Program-made: the position numbers and the translations under genes
Notes under the pieces: generated by a model
What the model was told of the DNA's origin: nothing
Database searches by the model: none
The model's input: only the letters and a program-made list of their open reading frames with translations
Assembly (NCBI RefSeq): GCF_024489055.1
Contig: NC_090227.1
Span: 34,222,005-34,286,004 of the forward strand
Direction of reading: 5' to 3'
Length of the DNA: 64,000 nt
Source: Chanodichthys erythropterus
Lineage: Eukaryota; Chordata; Actinopteri; Cypriniformes; Xenocyprididae
In this document: positions 1 through 11,775 of the stretch, piece by piece
Position numbering within the stretch: position 1 is the first letter of the stretch
How the letters are laid out: every line of letters starts with the position of its first letter

Positions 1-283
1 ATGTATTGTTTGTGTGATATAACTTGGCTGAATTGATATTTGTTAAGTGTGAGTTTGCTGTTTAGCTGTGGAAAGTCACATAATGAATTTAATCATGTCC
101 CCTGCAAGTCCCAGCAACACTTTTTGCATTGAATAAATGACCAACGTTTTTTTAAATGGCACAGAAGAAATGCAAAATGTGTCACTGACAAATGATATGG
201 AAACAAAACAAACAGTAATTTGACTTGTAAAGTATCTTTTTGTAATTTCATGATTTACTTGTCTGCTACAATAATAAAAGTGG

Positions 284-424
<141 letters not shown>

Positions 425-436
425 TAAGGTTGTCAA

Positions 437-600
437 TTGAGTTAAAATTCAATGGAATTAATTGCATAATATGCTTATTAATAAAAAGAATCGCACAAAC
501 AAACACACACATATGTATATATGTAATATGTGTGTGTGTGTGCAATAAATTTTCTTAATAAGCATATTATGCAATTAATTCCATTCATTTTTTAACTCAA
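437..600. repeat. 164-bp near-perfect inverted repeat (hairpin)
   Basis: The left arm (437-487, beginning TTGAGTTAAAATTCAATGGA) is matched by its reverse complement at 551-600 (ending CCATTCATTTTTTAACTCAA) with very few mismatches. The central part pairs a CA-rich stretch (503-512) with a GT-rich stretch (530-541), so nearly the whole 164 bp could fold. It starts only 13 bp after a compound microsatellite. Confidence 0.85.
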
Positions 601-810
601 ATGGTTTATTTTTTAGACTAATTAACAGTGTATTTTGCTTTGCAAGAAAATAAAGTGCATTGTAGGTATTCAACAATACTACACTAATTAAATTACTGCA
701 TAATTAGGCATCAAAACATTATAACATACAAAATAAAAAATGGATATTCATTTTGAGATTTGCTAAAGATAAAATTTAATACTGTTATTAAATTGTTAAT
801 TTTTCCAAAG

Positions 811-893
811 CTGAACGAAGGTCTTACGGGTGTAGAACGACATGAGGGTGAGTAATTAATGACAGAATTTTCATTTTTGGGTGAACTAACCCT
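811..893 (+). mobile_element. solo terminus of TTAA-target MITE (AGGGTTAGTTCACCC family)
   Basis: The sequence ending TTTTTGGGTGAACTAACCCT and followed by TTAA is the right terminus of the same family as the complete copy at 38397-38955, including the internal ACATGAGGGTGAGTAATTAA motif. No matching left terminus is present, so this is a truncated copy. Families with a TTAA target duplication belong to the piggyBac or Kolobok superfamilies. Confidence 0.75.
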
Positions 894-1128
894 TTAATTG
901 TAAGTAAGCATTAGATTATGGATTAAGGTAATCTAAATGTAAAAATACAGCATGCGAAATTAAACATCCAATATTGGCTTTTACCATTAAATTTGTAAAA
1001 AAAAAAATCAGCTGAATATGAGCTCATAAACATAATGGTACAAAAATGCATCCCTAGTCCATTGTTTTTTGTCAGTATAGCAGTTATCATTCTACTGCAG
1101 TCTATTGACATGAGGTAGCGTGTCTCAC

Positions 1129-1341
1129 CTGAGTGTGTTGGTGGAGTTACAGGGACAGTATCTGTCACAGATGAGACCGTATAGTCCTGGAGGACAGAAC
1201 CTGTCCTGGCAGTGAGGCCCTTTAAATCCTGTATCACACAAACACGCTCCGTTGATGTGGTAACACTTGGCCCCATTCTGACAGTCACAGTGGAGGGCAC
1301 ACTGGGGTCCGTAGGTGCCAACCGGACACTCTTCCTGGCAC
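1129..1341 (-). CDS. megf11: megf11 internal exon, one and a half EGF-like repeats
   Basis: The acceptor is CCCAG and the donor GTGAGA; the exon is 213 bp. It encodes CQEECPVGTYGPQCALHC, then DCQNGAKCYHINGACLCD, then a second repeat starting RFCPPGLYGLICDRYC and ending PCNSTNTL plus a split codon. The second repeat is cut by the intron, as in the family, where an Asn-Thr containing insertion (for example DADNTIS in human MEGF11) sits before the next Cys. The next exon, completing this repeat, lies before position 1. This is the last megf11 exon on the 3' side of the window. Confidence 0.94.
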
Positions 1342-2328
1342 CTGGGAACATTTCAGACACTTTACATAGGTAAAAAAAAGCCCAGTGCAATGTTTTGTAT
1401 ACATTATTCGTTACTCAAAGCAGCTCTGGAAGAAAAAGGAGCCAGTCAGAATAACACAAGCAGAATTAGTAGACTACAAAGTTATTCTAATCTAAGGGTC
1501 AAGGGTCAATGGTCTGGGCATCTTCTTTGGTACCCCAGGTTCATCAGTCCCTTGGCTTTGCCTATGGGGTGACAGGAAACTAAAACTGCAGTCATTAATT
1601 ACCGTGAATACAATTAGACCCAGGCTCATTCTCTCTGTTGAATAGAAAAGTGACTTAAGGAACAGCGACTTCCACAAGATCTTCAATATACAATCCTGGC
1701 AGAACATCAATCTTGAGTGTCCAAAAAAGCCATTAGGAGACAGATAAATAGCTCAATTATTTTATAAAACGGACTAGGTATGTTTCATGTTGAAATTACA
1801 CCAGCGTCGTTTGTATCAGGAGAGACGGGTGTGAGAAGGACTTAGGGGAAGGGAGGAGGGGGTACTAACGCAATCTGAGATTATTCCTGCTGGGCTAATT
1901 CACCTGTCACAGACCAAATGAATGAGGGCAATTTTGTTAAATATTAGAGGATAAGAAGTGTCTGTCCTGAAAGTGTTTTCATTCTGCAGACAATCACTTT
2001 AGTGCGCTAATAAACCCTAAGCTGCTGCAGTAGACACAGGGAAATAAAGGCACCGAGCTATTTCAATTGGATCCTAATAAAACTCCATTACTGGTAATTA
2101 ATGGGCAGAAACTTAACAGACCAGTGCGGATCTTGGAGTGGGATCAGTGGACAGAGGGAATATAAACACAGAGCAGTAAAAAAAACAATTAATCAATTAT
2201 TCAGACCCAAATTGTGCATGCTTGGTAACAAACTGCTTTTGTGGTAGTTTTTTTTTAAAGACACAGAGGAATAATAATAACAGAAATAAGATCAGAACTG
2301 GTTTTCACTAATTGGGTATCCGTTTTAC
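1342..2328 (-). other. megf11 intron (987 bp), no other feature seen
   Basis: This lies between two megf11 exons. I see no repeat, transposon terminus or open frame of interest in it. Confidence 0.8.
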
Positions 2329-2465
2329 CTGTGGCCACTGTATCCTGCCATACACTGGCACTGTCCTGTGATGTGGTCACACAGTCCTCCATTGCGGCAC
2401 GAGCATTCCTTACTGCAGTTGATCCCATATTTGCCAAATGGGCATGGCTGGGCGCACACAGAGCC
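2329..2465 (-). CDS. megf11: megf11 internal exon, one EGF-like repeat
   Basis: The acceptor is GATAG and the donor GTAAAA, the weakest donor in the gene here; the exon is 137 bp, 45 codons plus two bases. It encodes GSVCAQPCPFGKYGINCSK followed by ECSCRNGGLCDHITGQC and QCMAGYSGH. The NGGLCDHITGQC motif places it as the next MEGF11 repeat in order. It starts in phase 0 and ends in phase 2; AG joins G of the next exon to give Arg. The coding frame is intact and the cysteine spacing canonical. Confidence 0.94.
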
Positions 2466-2558
2466 CTATCGAGCAAGAAAGCAGAAAAAATTCACATTTG
2501 AGAATTACTTAATTCAGAATGACCACTGAAGATGCACAAAAGGAACTATTCACTTTAA

Positions 2559-3241
2559 GGGTTGACTAGGGATGTGCAATGATTAATCGCGATTAATCGT
2601 TTGCAAAATTAAAGTCTGTGTTTATGTATGTATTTACATGTATATATTTAAGAAAAATGTTAGATTTATATATAAAATATTTATATTTATATGTAATAAA
2701 AAATATATATAAATATATATATTTATTTAAACATGCATATATTTCTTAAATTTATACATGCATGTGTGTGTGTTTATGTATGCATAATTATTATACACAG
2801 AACACACACATATTACGTAAACACAGACTTCTATTTTGCAAACGATTAATCGCGATTAATCGTTGCACATCCCTAAGGTGGACTCAGTAGAATTTCAAAA
2901 ACACTGTTTGGAAGTTAGTCGGGCCGACACCAACAACAAATGTCTAACCAATCAGCATTAGGGGGCGTATGACGGTCGAGGAAACAGAACGAGCAAGAGG
3001 GAGATTTGAAAAAAAGAAAAAAACAACAACTGCAGAACGAGAGATGGGACACAATATAAAAGAGCTCAAAAGAATATCACTGGAATGAAGGTTTATGACT
3101 GGGCCGACTCGGAGCGGGGTGGTTAGGATTGGAGTGTGAGTTTTGGAGGCGGAGCACTGAAAAGAGGGGTGGGTTTGTTTGGGTTGATTTCAAATATCAA
3201 CAATGTCCAACAGCGTTCTTCAAAATCTACTGATCCCACCT
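2559..3241. mobile_element. TTAA-target MITE, interrupted near its left end
   Basis: TTAA at 2555-2558 and 3242-3245 flank it. The right terminus reads (reverse complement) AGGTGGGATCAGTAGATTTT. The left terminus is readable only after removing the insertion at 2567-2875: GGGTTGAC then TCAGTAGAATTTC. The family is a common cyprinid non-autonomous element; no coding sequence remains. Confidence 0.7.
2567..2875. mobile_element. hAT-type MITE with GATTAATCG termini
   Basis: The terminal inverted repeats are TAGGGATGTGCAATGATTAA and its complement at the right end, each followed by a GATTAATCG direct repetition. The element is 309 bp with an AT-rich, largely self-complementary interior. The flanking octamers GGGTTGAC and AGGTGGAC match at 6 of 8 bases and probably are the diverged 8-bp target duplication. 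It is inserted inside the TTAA MITE 2559-3241. Confidence 0.8.
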
Positions 3242-3245
3242 TTAA

Positions 3246-4849
3246 AAATTTACAATTCGGTCATCATTTACTCCCCCATTTCAAACCCATATGACTTTCT
3301 TTCAAAGAGAGAAATGCCTTAGTCATTATTATTCATGTGTAATCTTCCCATTTTCACATCAAGAAAAATGATCATAATGATAACAATGTTGGCGTCCAAG
3401 CTAACACAGGTTAATGTTCTGTTTATTATAAGCGCACTGCAGTTACGTTGTCTGCCGCTTTAAATGCTCGAGCTCTTTAAAGTTGTGTGGATTCTGACTG
3501 GCTGTTAACGTTTTTATAGTTCATCAAATGAAAAAAAAATCATTCTTAAAGTGATTCTAATAATACAGTTCATCTGTGTCATTAATGTTGTATTTGTGGT
3601 GTAGTTATCATCCTTGGTGTGAAAGTGACACTTATTCTCACTTCCACACAAAATTGAGTGATGTGATCAGTCACGTAACGTACAATCACCACAATGATGT
3701 CAAACAGATGCCATATAAAAAGATCCAGACAGCTAAGGGCAATTTTTCACTGAACAACAACTTAAATTTCAATACAAAAGCTATCTGTCTTTTATAATGC
3801 TTTTATGGTGATTTTTTTTGAAAGCACATTTGCTTTTATTTAATGAAACAAACAGCCAATACATTCTTCAAACTTAAAATAATAAACATTCAAAATAACA
3901 TATCTTAAGTGCCACAGTAGAAAGAAGTCATACAGATTTGAGGGAATAAATGATATACAGAATCATCCATAAAGATAAACATCAATCATGCAAAGATAGA
4001 ACATGTATAGAATTATACAAAAACACAGTATGTGGCCCTGTAAAAGAGGTCATATTCAATATCTATAGGCACTTATGTCAGTTAAAGCTGAAGGTTTTGC
4101 ATGACCACTTACCACCTCATATCTGACCCAGTCTTTGCTGTACCTTTAAGACCTTTAGAGGTTCCTTAATCACTGAATAGGTGCTGATATGTTTACAGTA
4201 CGCTAATGTACTCATAGTTCTGAGGTCAATACTATTACAATGTCTGAATGACCCATTTTTGCAGTTTAGTTTAATAAACGGTCTGAATGAACTGTGGATG
4301 GAGCATTGCTTTTTGAACATTAGAGTATGTCTGCATACTGTAGCACATTAAACTGTTTTCAGAAGAGAAAGGAAACTTGTGTTTTTGATATGTCCTCGTT
4401 ACGAGTTTAAGATGATGCAAAAGGAGCAATAATGAAGCTCAGCAAACTTCACACAATTTTCATCTTAAATAATAACTAGCTGCTCTGCGAGACTCAGATC
4501 AGTGTAATTTCTTCCCCCTTTAGGATTGTGCAAATATCTCAATTCAGATTCTGCTCTATCCCTTCTTCATTTACCTCTTAAACTCTTTCACCTTCCCTCC
4601 ATTCACTTACCCCTCCCTTCTCCTTCTAATTATTCTGTCTTCTCCTTTCTTACTTTCTTTTAAGTGTGACTCACCTCTTCCGTCGTTTCAGTATCTTGCC
4701 CTTTTACTCTCCTTCACTCTCTGCCCCTCATCCCTTGTCTCTTCATCTTTATTCCCCTCTGTTTCTTTTCTATCTTTTATTCTCTCTGTCACTTCCTCTT
4801 TGTCCCTCACTTCTCCACACTTTTGGTCCCTCTGAGTGCAGCATCTTAC
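3246..4849 (-). other. remainder of the 2,384-bp megf11 intron, nothing recognised
   Basis: Apart from a pyrimidine-rich stretch around 4500-4800 (CCCTTC/CTCTCT runs), I see no repeat family, transposon terminus or conserved coding frame here. The pyrimidine-rich tract is on the plus strand and is therefore purine-rich in the transcript, so it is not a polypyrimidine tract of an acceptor. Confidence 0.6.
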
Positions 4850-4970
4850 CGTCCATCCAGCAGGGCAGGAGCATTCTCCAGTGATGTGATGGCAGGTTCC
4901 TCCATTTTGACAGGGGCAGCGCTGCTCGCACTGCGGGCCGTGACTTCCAGAGGGACATCGCTCTCCACAT
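4850..4970 (-). CDS. megf11: megf11 internal exon, one EGF-like repeat
   Basis: The acceptor is GGCAG and the donor GTAAGA; the exon is 121 bp, one base completing Ile plus 40 codons, ending in phase 0 after GWT. It encodes CGERCPSGSHGPQCEQRC followed by PCQNGGTCHHITGECSCPAG. The NGGTCHHITGEC motif is nearly invariant in MEGF10/11. The downstream exon starts GSVCAQPC, so the join reads GWTGSVCAQPC, as expected for the family. Longer open frames that continue past 4850 on this strand simply run into the intron. Confidence 0.95.
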
Positions 4971-5320
4971 CTGCCAAACCACAAGAGCAAAAACATAAAA
5001 CCCAGGCAGTCATTGCAAAGGATTGCAACATAAAACACAAGAATGTTCAAAGACTTTAGAACAAATACTTAAAAAAAAAAAAAAAACCTACCAAGTACCC
5101 TCACAAGTACTTCACAGCATTTCCACTATGCTAACAATGAATATAGACAAAGAATAAGTACATCGAATGTAGAACCCCATACCCATATTCTTTGTCTGGG
5201 GCTAGTTGTCACATGGGGTACCTGGAAGGTTTTGGGTTAAAAATCTTCAGAAGTGGTTTTCTTTGTTGGTTTTGAACATCTAATTCAAATTGTATCCTCC
5301 AAACTGCAATATTTGTCAAC

Positions 5321-5666
5321 TAGAGTTGTCAAAAGTACCATCTTCGGTACCGAAATTTTAAAAATGTGACACTTTTAAAAATGTGAATACAATGACCAAC
5401 GCACATCTATCAGTGGATTTGTCAATGATAGATGCCTGCTTTGAAACTCTCCCATGTGTATCTGTGTGAGAGCTCGGTGAAGAGCATTGTTGTTGTCTAT
5501 TTACAACATGTTTTTGAAGCGTTGATCATTGAAGCCAATCACAGACATATTCGATGAGCACGTGAATACAATGGCCAATCAGAGGTGTTTACGAATCCAT
5601 TCAACAGAGCATTTTTTAAATTTCAGTACCGAATTGGTACCTAAGCCTGTACTTTTGACAACTCTA
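5321..5666. mobile_element. MITE with TAGAGTTGTCAAAAGTACC termini
   Basis: The inverted ends TAGAGTTGTCAAAAGTACC and GTACTTTTGACAACTCTA bound 346 bp that include the GGTACCGAA and CAGTACCGAATTGGTACC motifs. It is non-coding. A fragment of the same family is at 24117-24245. It is probably hAT-type, but no clear target duplication is visible. Confidence 0.75.
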
Positions 5667-5879
5667 GTTTTTTTTTATTTTGGGTATAGGTGAATTAACC
5701 ACAGTAGCATACATTGTAATAAAGGGTTTTTTACATATTTTATTGGAATTGAATCATTTTAAACAATTTATCAATTACAATTTGTGTTAACCCAAAAAAA
5801 TTTATATTTAAAAAATTATATGTTTTTTTTTTAAATAAAAAAAGTATGATACACTTTTGTTTGGGCTGCTTTTATAATT

Positions 5880-6321
5880 TTGAAAGAATTCTCTTAATAT
5901 GCTTAAGAAAGCTGAATTTATTTCATCAAAAATATACTAAAAACAGTAATATTGTGCAATATTATTACAATGTAAAATAACTGTTTTTTTATTTTAATAT
6001 ATTATATACATGTAATTTATTTCTGTGATGGCCAAGCTCAAGAAACATTTCTTATTATTATCAATGTTGAAAACAGTTGTGCCACTTAATATTTTTATGG
6101 AAACTGAAAACATTGTTTTAAAGATTCTTTGATGAACAGAAAGTTCAAAAGCACAGCATTTGTTTTAAATATAAATATTTTGGAACATTATAAATGTCCG
6201 ACTGTCACTTTTGTTCAATTACTGAATAAAATTATCAATTTCTTAAAAAAAAACAACAACAACAACAACAAAAAAACTAACTAAAATCGTATTGATCCCA
6301 AACTTTTAAATGGCGGTGTAT
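5880..6321 (-). mobile_element. TACACTACC-family MITE, degraded copy
   Basis: It ends with CCCAAACTTTTAAATGGCGGTGTA, close to the family terminus (reverse complement TACACTACCGTTCAAAAGTT). The interior shares long blocks (CTCAAGAAACATTTCTTATT, TCAATGTTGAAAACAGTTGT) with the copies at 7520-7990 and 44334-44605. This is an abundant cyprinid non-autonomous element; no coding content. Confidence 0.7.
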
Positions 6322-6636
6322 TTTGGAATATTTTCATGAATTATTTATATAATATAATATTTTTGTACGTTGAAAAACAGAATATTTAATGGCAGGTTCC
6401 CATTGTGACAACACAAAAGGTCATAAAAGGCAAATGTGTGTTTCCTTGGCAATGATGGTGGAAAGGTTGAATAGCTATTTTGCAGTCAAGTGGTGTGGGC
6501 CTATACAGAAATTGACTTTCAAAAATAAACCTACCCTTTTCACTGGAGTTTCAACTTGCCCTTGTCTTTTTTTCAGGAAAGACATATTAACCTTCATATC
6601 TTTATACTGAAAACCTGTTTTATCTCTGGTACTCAC

Positions 6637-6883
6637 ATGGGGCCCATGTAGCCTGGTGCACATATGCACTCCCCCGTCTCGTGGTGGCAGGTGGCACCGT
6701 TGAGGCATTGACATTGCAGCTGGCAGCCCTTGCCATAGTAGCCAGGCTCACATTGATCCTCACAGCGCCAGCCTTGGTAGCCGTCTGTGCAGACACAGGC
6801 TCCTGTGATGGGGTTACACAGTGCCCCATTCTTGCACTGACAGCGGTTGCTGCAGTGGGGCCCCCAGTGGCCACTTTCACAAC
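6637..6883 (-). CDS. megf11: megf11 internal exon, two EGF/laminin-type repeats
   Basis: The acceptor is ATCAG and the donor GTGAGT; the exon is 247 bp. After the split Gly it encodes CESGHWGPHCSNRCQCKNG, continues through LCNPITGACVCTDGYQGWRC, and then a second repeat EDQCEPGYYGKGCQLQCQC to ICAPGYMGP. The NGALCNPITGAC and GYQGWRCE motifs are hallmarks of the second EGF repeat of MEGF10/11. CxCxNGxxC spacing with eight cysteines per repeat is the laminin-EGF-like type. It ends AT|A (Ile), in phase 2. This is the first exon after the giant intron. Open reading frames on the other strand here are shadows of it. Confidence 0.96.
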
Positions 6884-7519
6884 CTGATACAGAGAAGAAG
6901 AAAGGATGCTTTTTTACACCAGCCAACTAAAATGCCACTATACACCAGTCAGAGTGGATACTCTCGCTGATCAGTATGATTCAATTGTATTACATTCTGA
7001 GCAACAGGTTGTGAACCGGCGACCTGTAATCCTGGAACTCCCAATACACAAGATTTGTGAAGTCATAGAATTTTATTACAGAACATATGCTGAAGTATAT
7101 AGGTTTGTACAGTGTTTTGTCAATACAAGTGAATCCCACTGCAAGTGGGGATTAGCCGAAGCATAGATTATTTACATCCCCTCATATATTCTCTTTAAAT
7201 TATCAACGAGCTAATACCATGCTGAAAGCAAAAGCTATCAATAAAATGGTTGAAATTGCAAGGAGCTAATCTTGCAAACGCACCTAAAGTGACCCAGAGA
7301 TGCTATAAAAGACTGACTCAGTCATTCTGGTGTTCACACGGTATTAGCTAGCATAAATTAGGGCCAATAGACATAGACTTTGTACATCCTTGCATAAATG
7401 ATACAGCATGTTTCTGGAGATATTCTGGTGATTCTGAGAGGTCTTGTCATTTCCCTCACCTTAAAATCAGTGCTAATTGCTAACTCAGTGGATATTTCGT
7501 CATCATTTCTGATATACTG

Positions 7520-7990
7520 TACACTACTTTTCAAAAGTTTGAGGTCATTAAAATTTGTTTTTGAAAGAAATTAATTTTATTTGGTAAGGATTCATTAAAA
7601 GTGACAGAAAAGACATTTACAATGTTTCAAATGCTATTATTTGAACTCTCTATTAATGTATCACAGTTTCGACAAAAATATTAAGCAGTACAACAGTTTT
7701 CAACATTGATAATAAAAATAAATGTTTCTTGAGCATCAAATCAATTATTAGAATTAGAATGATTTCTGAAGGATCATGTGACACTGAAGATTGGAGGAAT
7801 GAATGCTGAAAATTCAGCTTTGCCATCACATAAATAAATCACATTTTAAAATAAATTAAAATAGAAAACAGCTATTTGAAATTACAATAATAATTCACAT
7901 TATTACAGTTTTTTCTGTATTTTAATCAAATAATTGCAGCCTTAGTGATCATAAGAGACTTCTTTCAAAAACATATAAAAATCTTATGGT
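7520..7990 (+). mobile_element. TACACTACC-family MITE
   Basis: It starts TACACTACTTTTCAAAAGTT and contains the family blocks GATTTCTGAAGGATCATGTG and AAGAGACTTCTTTCAAAAAC. The far terminus (CCAAACTTTTGAACGGTAGT-type) is missing, so the copy is 3'-truncated. It lies just inside the 45-kb intron, about 640 bp from the exon at 6637-6883. Confidence 0.75.
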
Positions 7991-8082
7991 TTCATTCAAC
8001 ACAACATGTTGTTTCAAGCATACAGTCCTTTTAAACTCACAAACCAGTCCATATTTAACCACTAACTAAGCTACAAGACATT

Positions 8083-9000
8083 TGTGACCCATGCAGGCAA
8101 AATGTTGGAATCCAACAAAAAATGACTGAGCTACACTTGTTTGAAGTCGATAGAGTCAGCAAGGTCAATTTTGAGAAAAATCGTAAAGGTTCCAAAACAA
8201 AATCACCAAGTAACAATACCTTAAAATCCCTGGTAACAACACCAGAATTGGCACACACCAAGTAAAAACCAAATATCTATAGGAAATATATATATTCAAC
8301 TTATTTTTTGCATGATACCACAATTGTTTGATTAACATTAATGAAGCAGACAGCCAATATATATTAAGACCTACTGTATCACACAGATCTAATATAATGT
8401 TACACATCAGATGTTTTTCCCCAACAGTTAACCAAACGTTCATTTAAGACATAACAGATAATGTTTGCGTGAATACTCACCAAGACAGATGTTTTGAAAT
8501 GCTGTAATTTTGTGTATATCGTGATGGTGCGCTATCTGAGGCGCCTTTGTGCGCGCGGCACACTTCAGATCTGTCAGTCAGCGCGAGTAAAATCATTTTG
8601 TTTACATCAACATGAGTTTGAAAATCTAATTTCATTGGTTCAGACTCATGCCATCGAGAATTCGCTATGAATATTCACAAAGTTGGAATGCTGAGCTTTA
8701 AAACGTTACTAAACTTGTGCTGAGTGAAGCATGAGTCATCGAGAAACGAGCAGAGAAAAATGTCAACTTTCATGGACAAGGGAAAGGTACTTCTCTCAGA
8801 AAACGTATAAATAAAGATACTTTTAGATATTTAATTGCTATTTGGAGCATTGGGGTCACTAAATGAGGGCTTAATGAACTAATTTTTGCAAAAAACTCAA
8901 ATTCAACCAAAATTGACATTTTTCACTTGTTTTGCCTGTAGCTCAAAATTAGCTCAAAAAATTAATCTCATTCTGACTTCTTTTGCTAGCACGGGTCACA
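8083..9000 (+). mobile_element. non-autonomous element with TGTGACCC termini
   Basis: The inverted ends are TGTGACCCATGCAGGCAAAA and, read inward from the right, TGTGACCCGTGCTAGCAAAA. The 918-bp interior has no transposase-like frame. It shares long blocks with 20456-21305 in the opposite orientation, for example the GCTATTTGGAGCATTGGGGT region and the flanking GTCAGTCAGCGCGAGTAA region. Superfamily unknown. Confidence 0.7.
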
Positions 9001-10990
9001 TTTATCTAAGCTCAGAAAGCTGTTTTGAAAGTGGATAAAGCCCTAATGAAGACTGTGTGCTGTGGGAGAGCAGCATCTGTTGTCTATGTCAGACAAACAT
9101 CAGGTGGATGATCAGCACTTAGAGAAGACAGCTTGGCACAGAGGGGGGTCATGGAACATCCTGCCGCTGTGGCGAGTCTTTCCCAGGAGGTGCGACGTAG
9201 ACCGCATTAAGTAGCTCACAGAGGGCAGGAGGCACGTTATTGATTTGAGTAAATCTGCTATGGATGAGTTCTCCTGTCGGTTGAGCTCTCACACCACACA
9301 AATGACCAGGGCACATTAAAGGCAGGAAACCTGCAGGAGGTCAGCAAAGATGGATGAGCCGCGCATCGTCTGCTCCGCTCGCAGTCAATCAGCACTCATC
9401 ATGCTCCTTTCGGTTCTCCCACGCTGATGAGTGAAAAAGAGCAGAAAAACACAACACATCCACTGTTTGCCTCTCTCGCCAGCCCCCGGACCTCGTCAAC
9501 TCCCCATCAGCCCCAAAGTGAGCACTTCACTTTCAAAGAAGCCTCATACTGGGACGCAAACAGTTTCCCTCCCATTCAACGCGGCAAATCCACTCCGCGT
9601 TGGCTCAGAGTCCACCCGGCCTCTTCATTTGCAGCCATTCTGAATCATTGCGGAGGAGGACAAATAAGTGGAAATCTAGACAGAGCTTAATTTGCAGAAG
9701 TCTTTTTCTCTGGTGTTCAGAAGCAGCACAAAATGTTGCCATTGAAGACTCAAAGCCTCTTTTCCCCCCACAGCGAGACGCCTCAGCACATTTCCTCCTA
9801 AAGCCCATTATCTTGGCCCGTCTCTTCTGCGTTTAGTTTTAGACTTGCCGCAGACAGTCTCTCACTGCGGGCCCTCTGACAGCATTTAGCTGTGATTAAA
9901 GAGTCAGAGATCATTTGGTGCCATGGGCAAGGCTGTAAAACACACAGTGTTATTCCTATTTCTCTGTGTTTAAAGTATCTGAAAAAAAGCTTCCATAAGT
10001 ATGTGTCTAATCAGAGAAGAGATGAAGGAAGAGTGGATGAGGCCCCCTTTGGGGCAATGGACCTGGTGTGTGGGCAGAGATTCAATGTTATAAGTACACC
10101 AAATGGTCGGTGTGTAACACAACCCCTATTAAAAGCACTCAGCATTGCACAAACAGACTAATCTAAGGGTGTGTTTAGGGAGACAACCCATGCTCCTTTC
10201 CACAAAACACTTGCACTTTGAGGCATCAGGAAAGAGCTGTGAACGTGCGTTTGTGTACTGTATTTTGATAAGCAGAAAAATGTAATGGCCTGGTCTGATC
10301 AGATGGTTGGGAAAGATCTCAGTGCAGGGCAACGCCATGCAAAATCCTGTGAGAATCCGTAATGCTGCTACTTGAAGTTCTCCCATAAGTGTGGTGAACC
10401 ATATTACAAAACAAGTAAAATCCTTTCAGCTGCAGGCCTGATTCAAAAATTATTAAGGCTGGCAAGAAAAATACTATGTGTATTTTGGTGCTACATTCTG
10501 CCTGGAGCTGTGTGCGCAGCTAAATAAACATGAACATCACAAAAGGCTAATTAGGGAGAAGTCTAAACTGTTGTATTTTCTATGAAGACAAAATATCTCA
10601 CTCCTGTGGAATCTGGAAGCCCTGCTTGCGCTGTCTGTTTTTTTTTTATCAAGAATACGTTTCTTGTCAGAGCCATAGCCTTGAGGGCAGCGCGCATACA
10701 TATTGTGCAACAGAGCTTCATATCTCTTCCTGTCTCTCCTCAAACTGTCAAATAAAGGCAAAATTCTCCAAAAATATGACACTGAAAAATATATACATAG
10801 AAAAATTATTTTATTAATTGTTTTATGCCATGTCAGAATCTAAGGCTATTTTTAAAGCAAAAATCATGGTAAAATATTTTTTTTGATTTAAAAAAGGTAA
10901 ATAAATCAATAAACATATTTAAAAACAGCATATTTGTCGTCTCCCATTACTTCCTGTGTCTCCTCCATGCATAAATACATTTTTTAAAAA
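9001..10990. other. intron stretch without recognised repeats
   Basis: The sequence is less AT-rich at 9050-9880 than the rest of the intron and contains no transposon terminus I recognise. The short open frames here show no recognisable family. It might be unique intronic sequence, possibly including conserved non-coding DNA, but nothing in the sequence itself proves that. Confidence 0.4.
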
Positions 10991-10997
10991 GACAAAC

Positions 10998-11752
10998 CCG
11001 AGACAGACCCAATAAAATTATCGGGTTTGCAATTTCTGCAATTTTTTCGAACCTGACTGGACCCAAATGTAAACGGCTTTGAGATGTATACAGACACGCA
11101 TCAATCAGGCCCAGACTGGCCATCGGGAGCAATGGGAGAAATCCCGGTGGCCTGGCAACTGATTTGGCCTGCTGCTCCATTCATTTTTATTTATTTACTT
11201 ATTTATTATTACTTTATATTATTGCCTGCCTGATGCACACAAGTGATTTTTATATTCAGACAGTGATTTCAATTGTGACCACTGGAAAAAAAAAACTTGA
11301 TAGCTCGATAAAAATTTAATTGATAAGATGGCTTTCTGTGTGCGAGGTAACAAATGTTTGTTCCTTTTCTATGTGCACTTCCCCAAAATGCATAGTCGCT
11401 GTCTGTTCATGAAGTGCTAAAATGTCAATCACTCATCACTGTAACCTCATTACGTCCAATAAAAAAATACTTGTTATTTACCTGAAGCGTGGATTCAGAG
11501 AGAACTTAAAAAACAATGTTGAGACAATGTTATCATACAATTATTTAATATGTATTTATTTTAAATAATAAAATATTGTTAAATGCCCAAAAGGAATAAT
11601 GGAAAGTTGGCATAGTTTAAAAGAATTTCAGGTATTCTCGGATCCATTCTGTAAAAGCACATTTATTCTAAATTACCCAAGACAGATGCCACTCATATCA
11701 GACCCGACCTGTGTCTGAGGCACTTGTCAAAGTTTTGGACCCGAACCCACTC
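10998..11752. mobile_element. fragments of GACCCGA-rich transposon-like repeats
   Basis: Stretches at 10998-11065 (ACCCGAGACAGACCCAATAA, GAACCTGACTGGACCC) and 11700-11752 (GACCCGACCTGTG, GGACCCGAACCC) resemble termini of fish hAT-type elements. The block at 11110-11170 (CCCAGACTGGCCATCGGGAG) is another repeat often seen in fish. I cannot delimit a whole element. Confidence 0.35.
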
Positions 11753-11775
11753 AGTCTCGCCGCTTCGCTCTCTTC

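Noticed and set aside
4500..4800. Pyrimidine-rich tract as a branch/acceptor region for an extra exon
   Set aside because: The gene is on the minus strand, so the tract is purine-rich in the transcript, and it lies downstream of the exon at 4850-4970.
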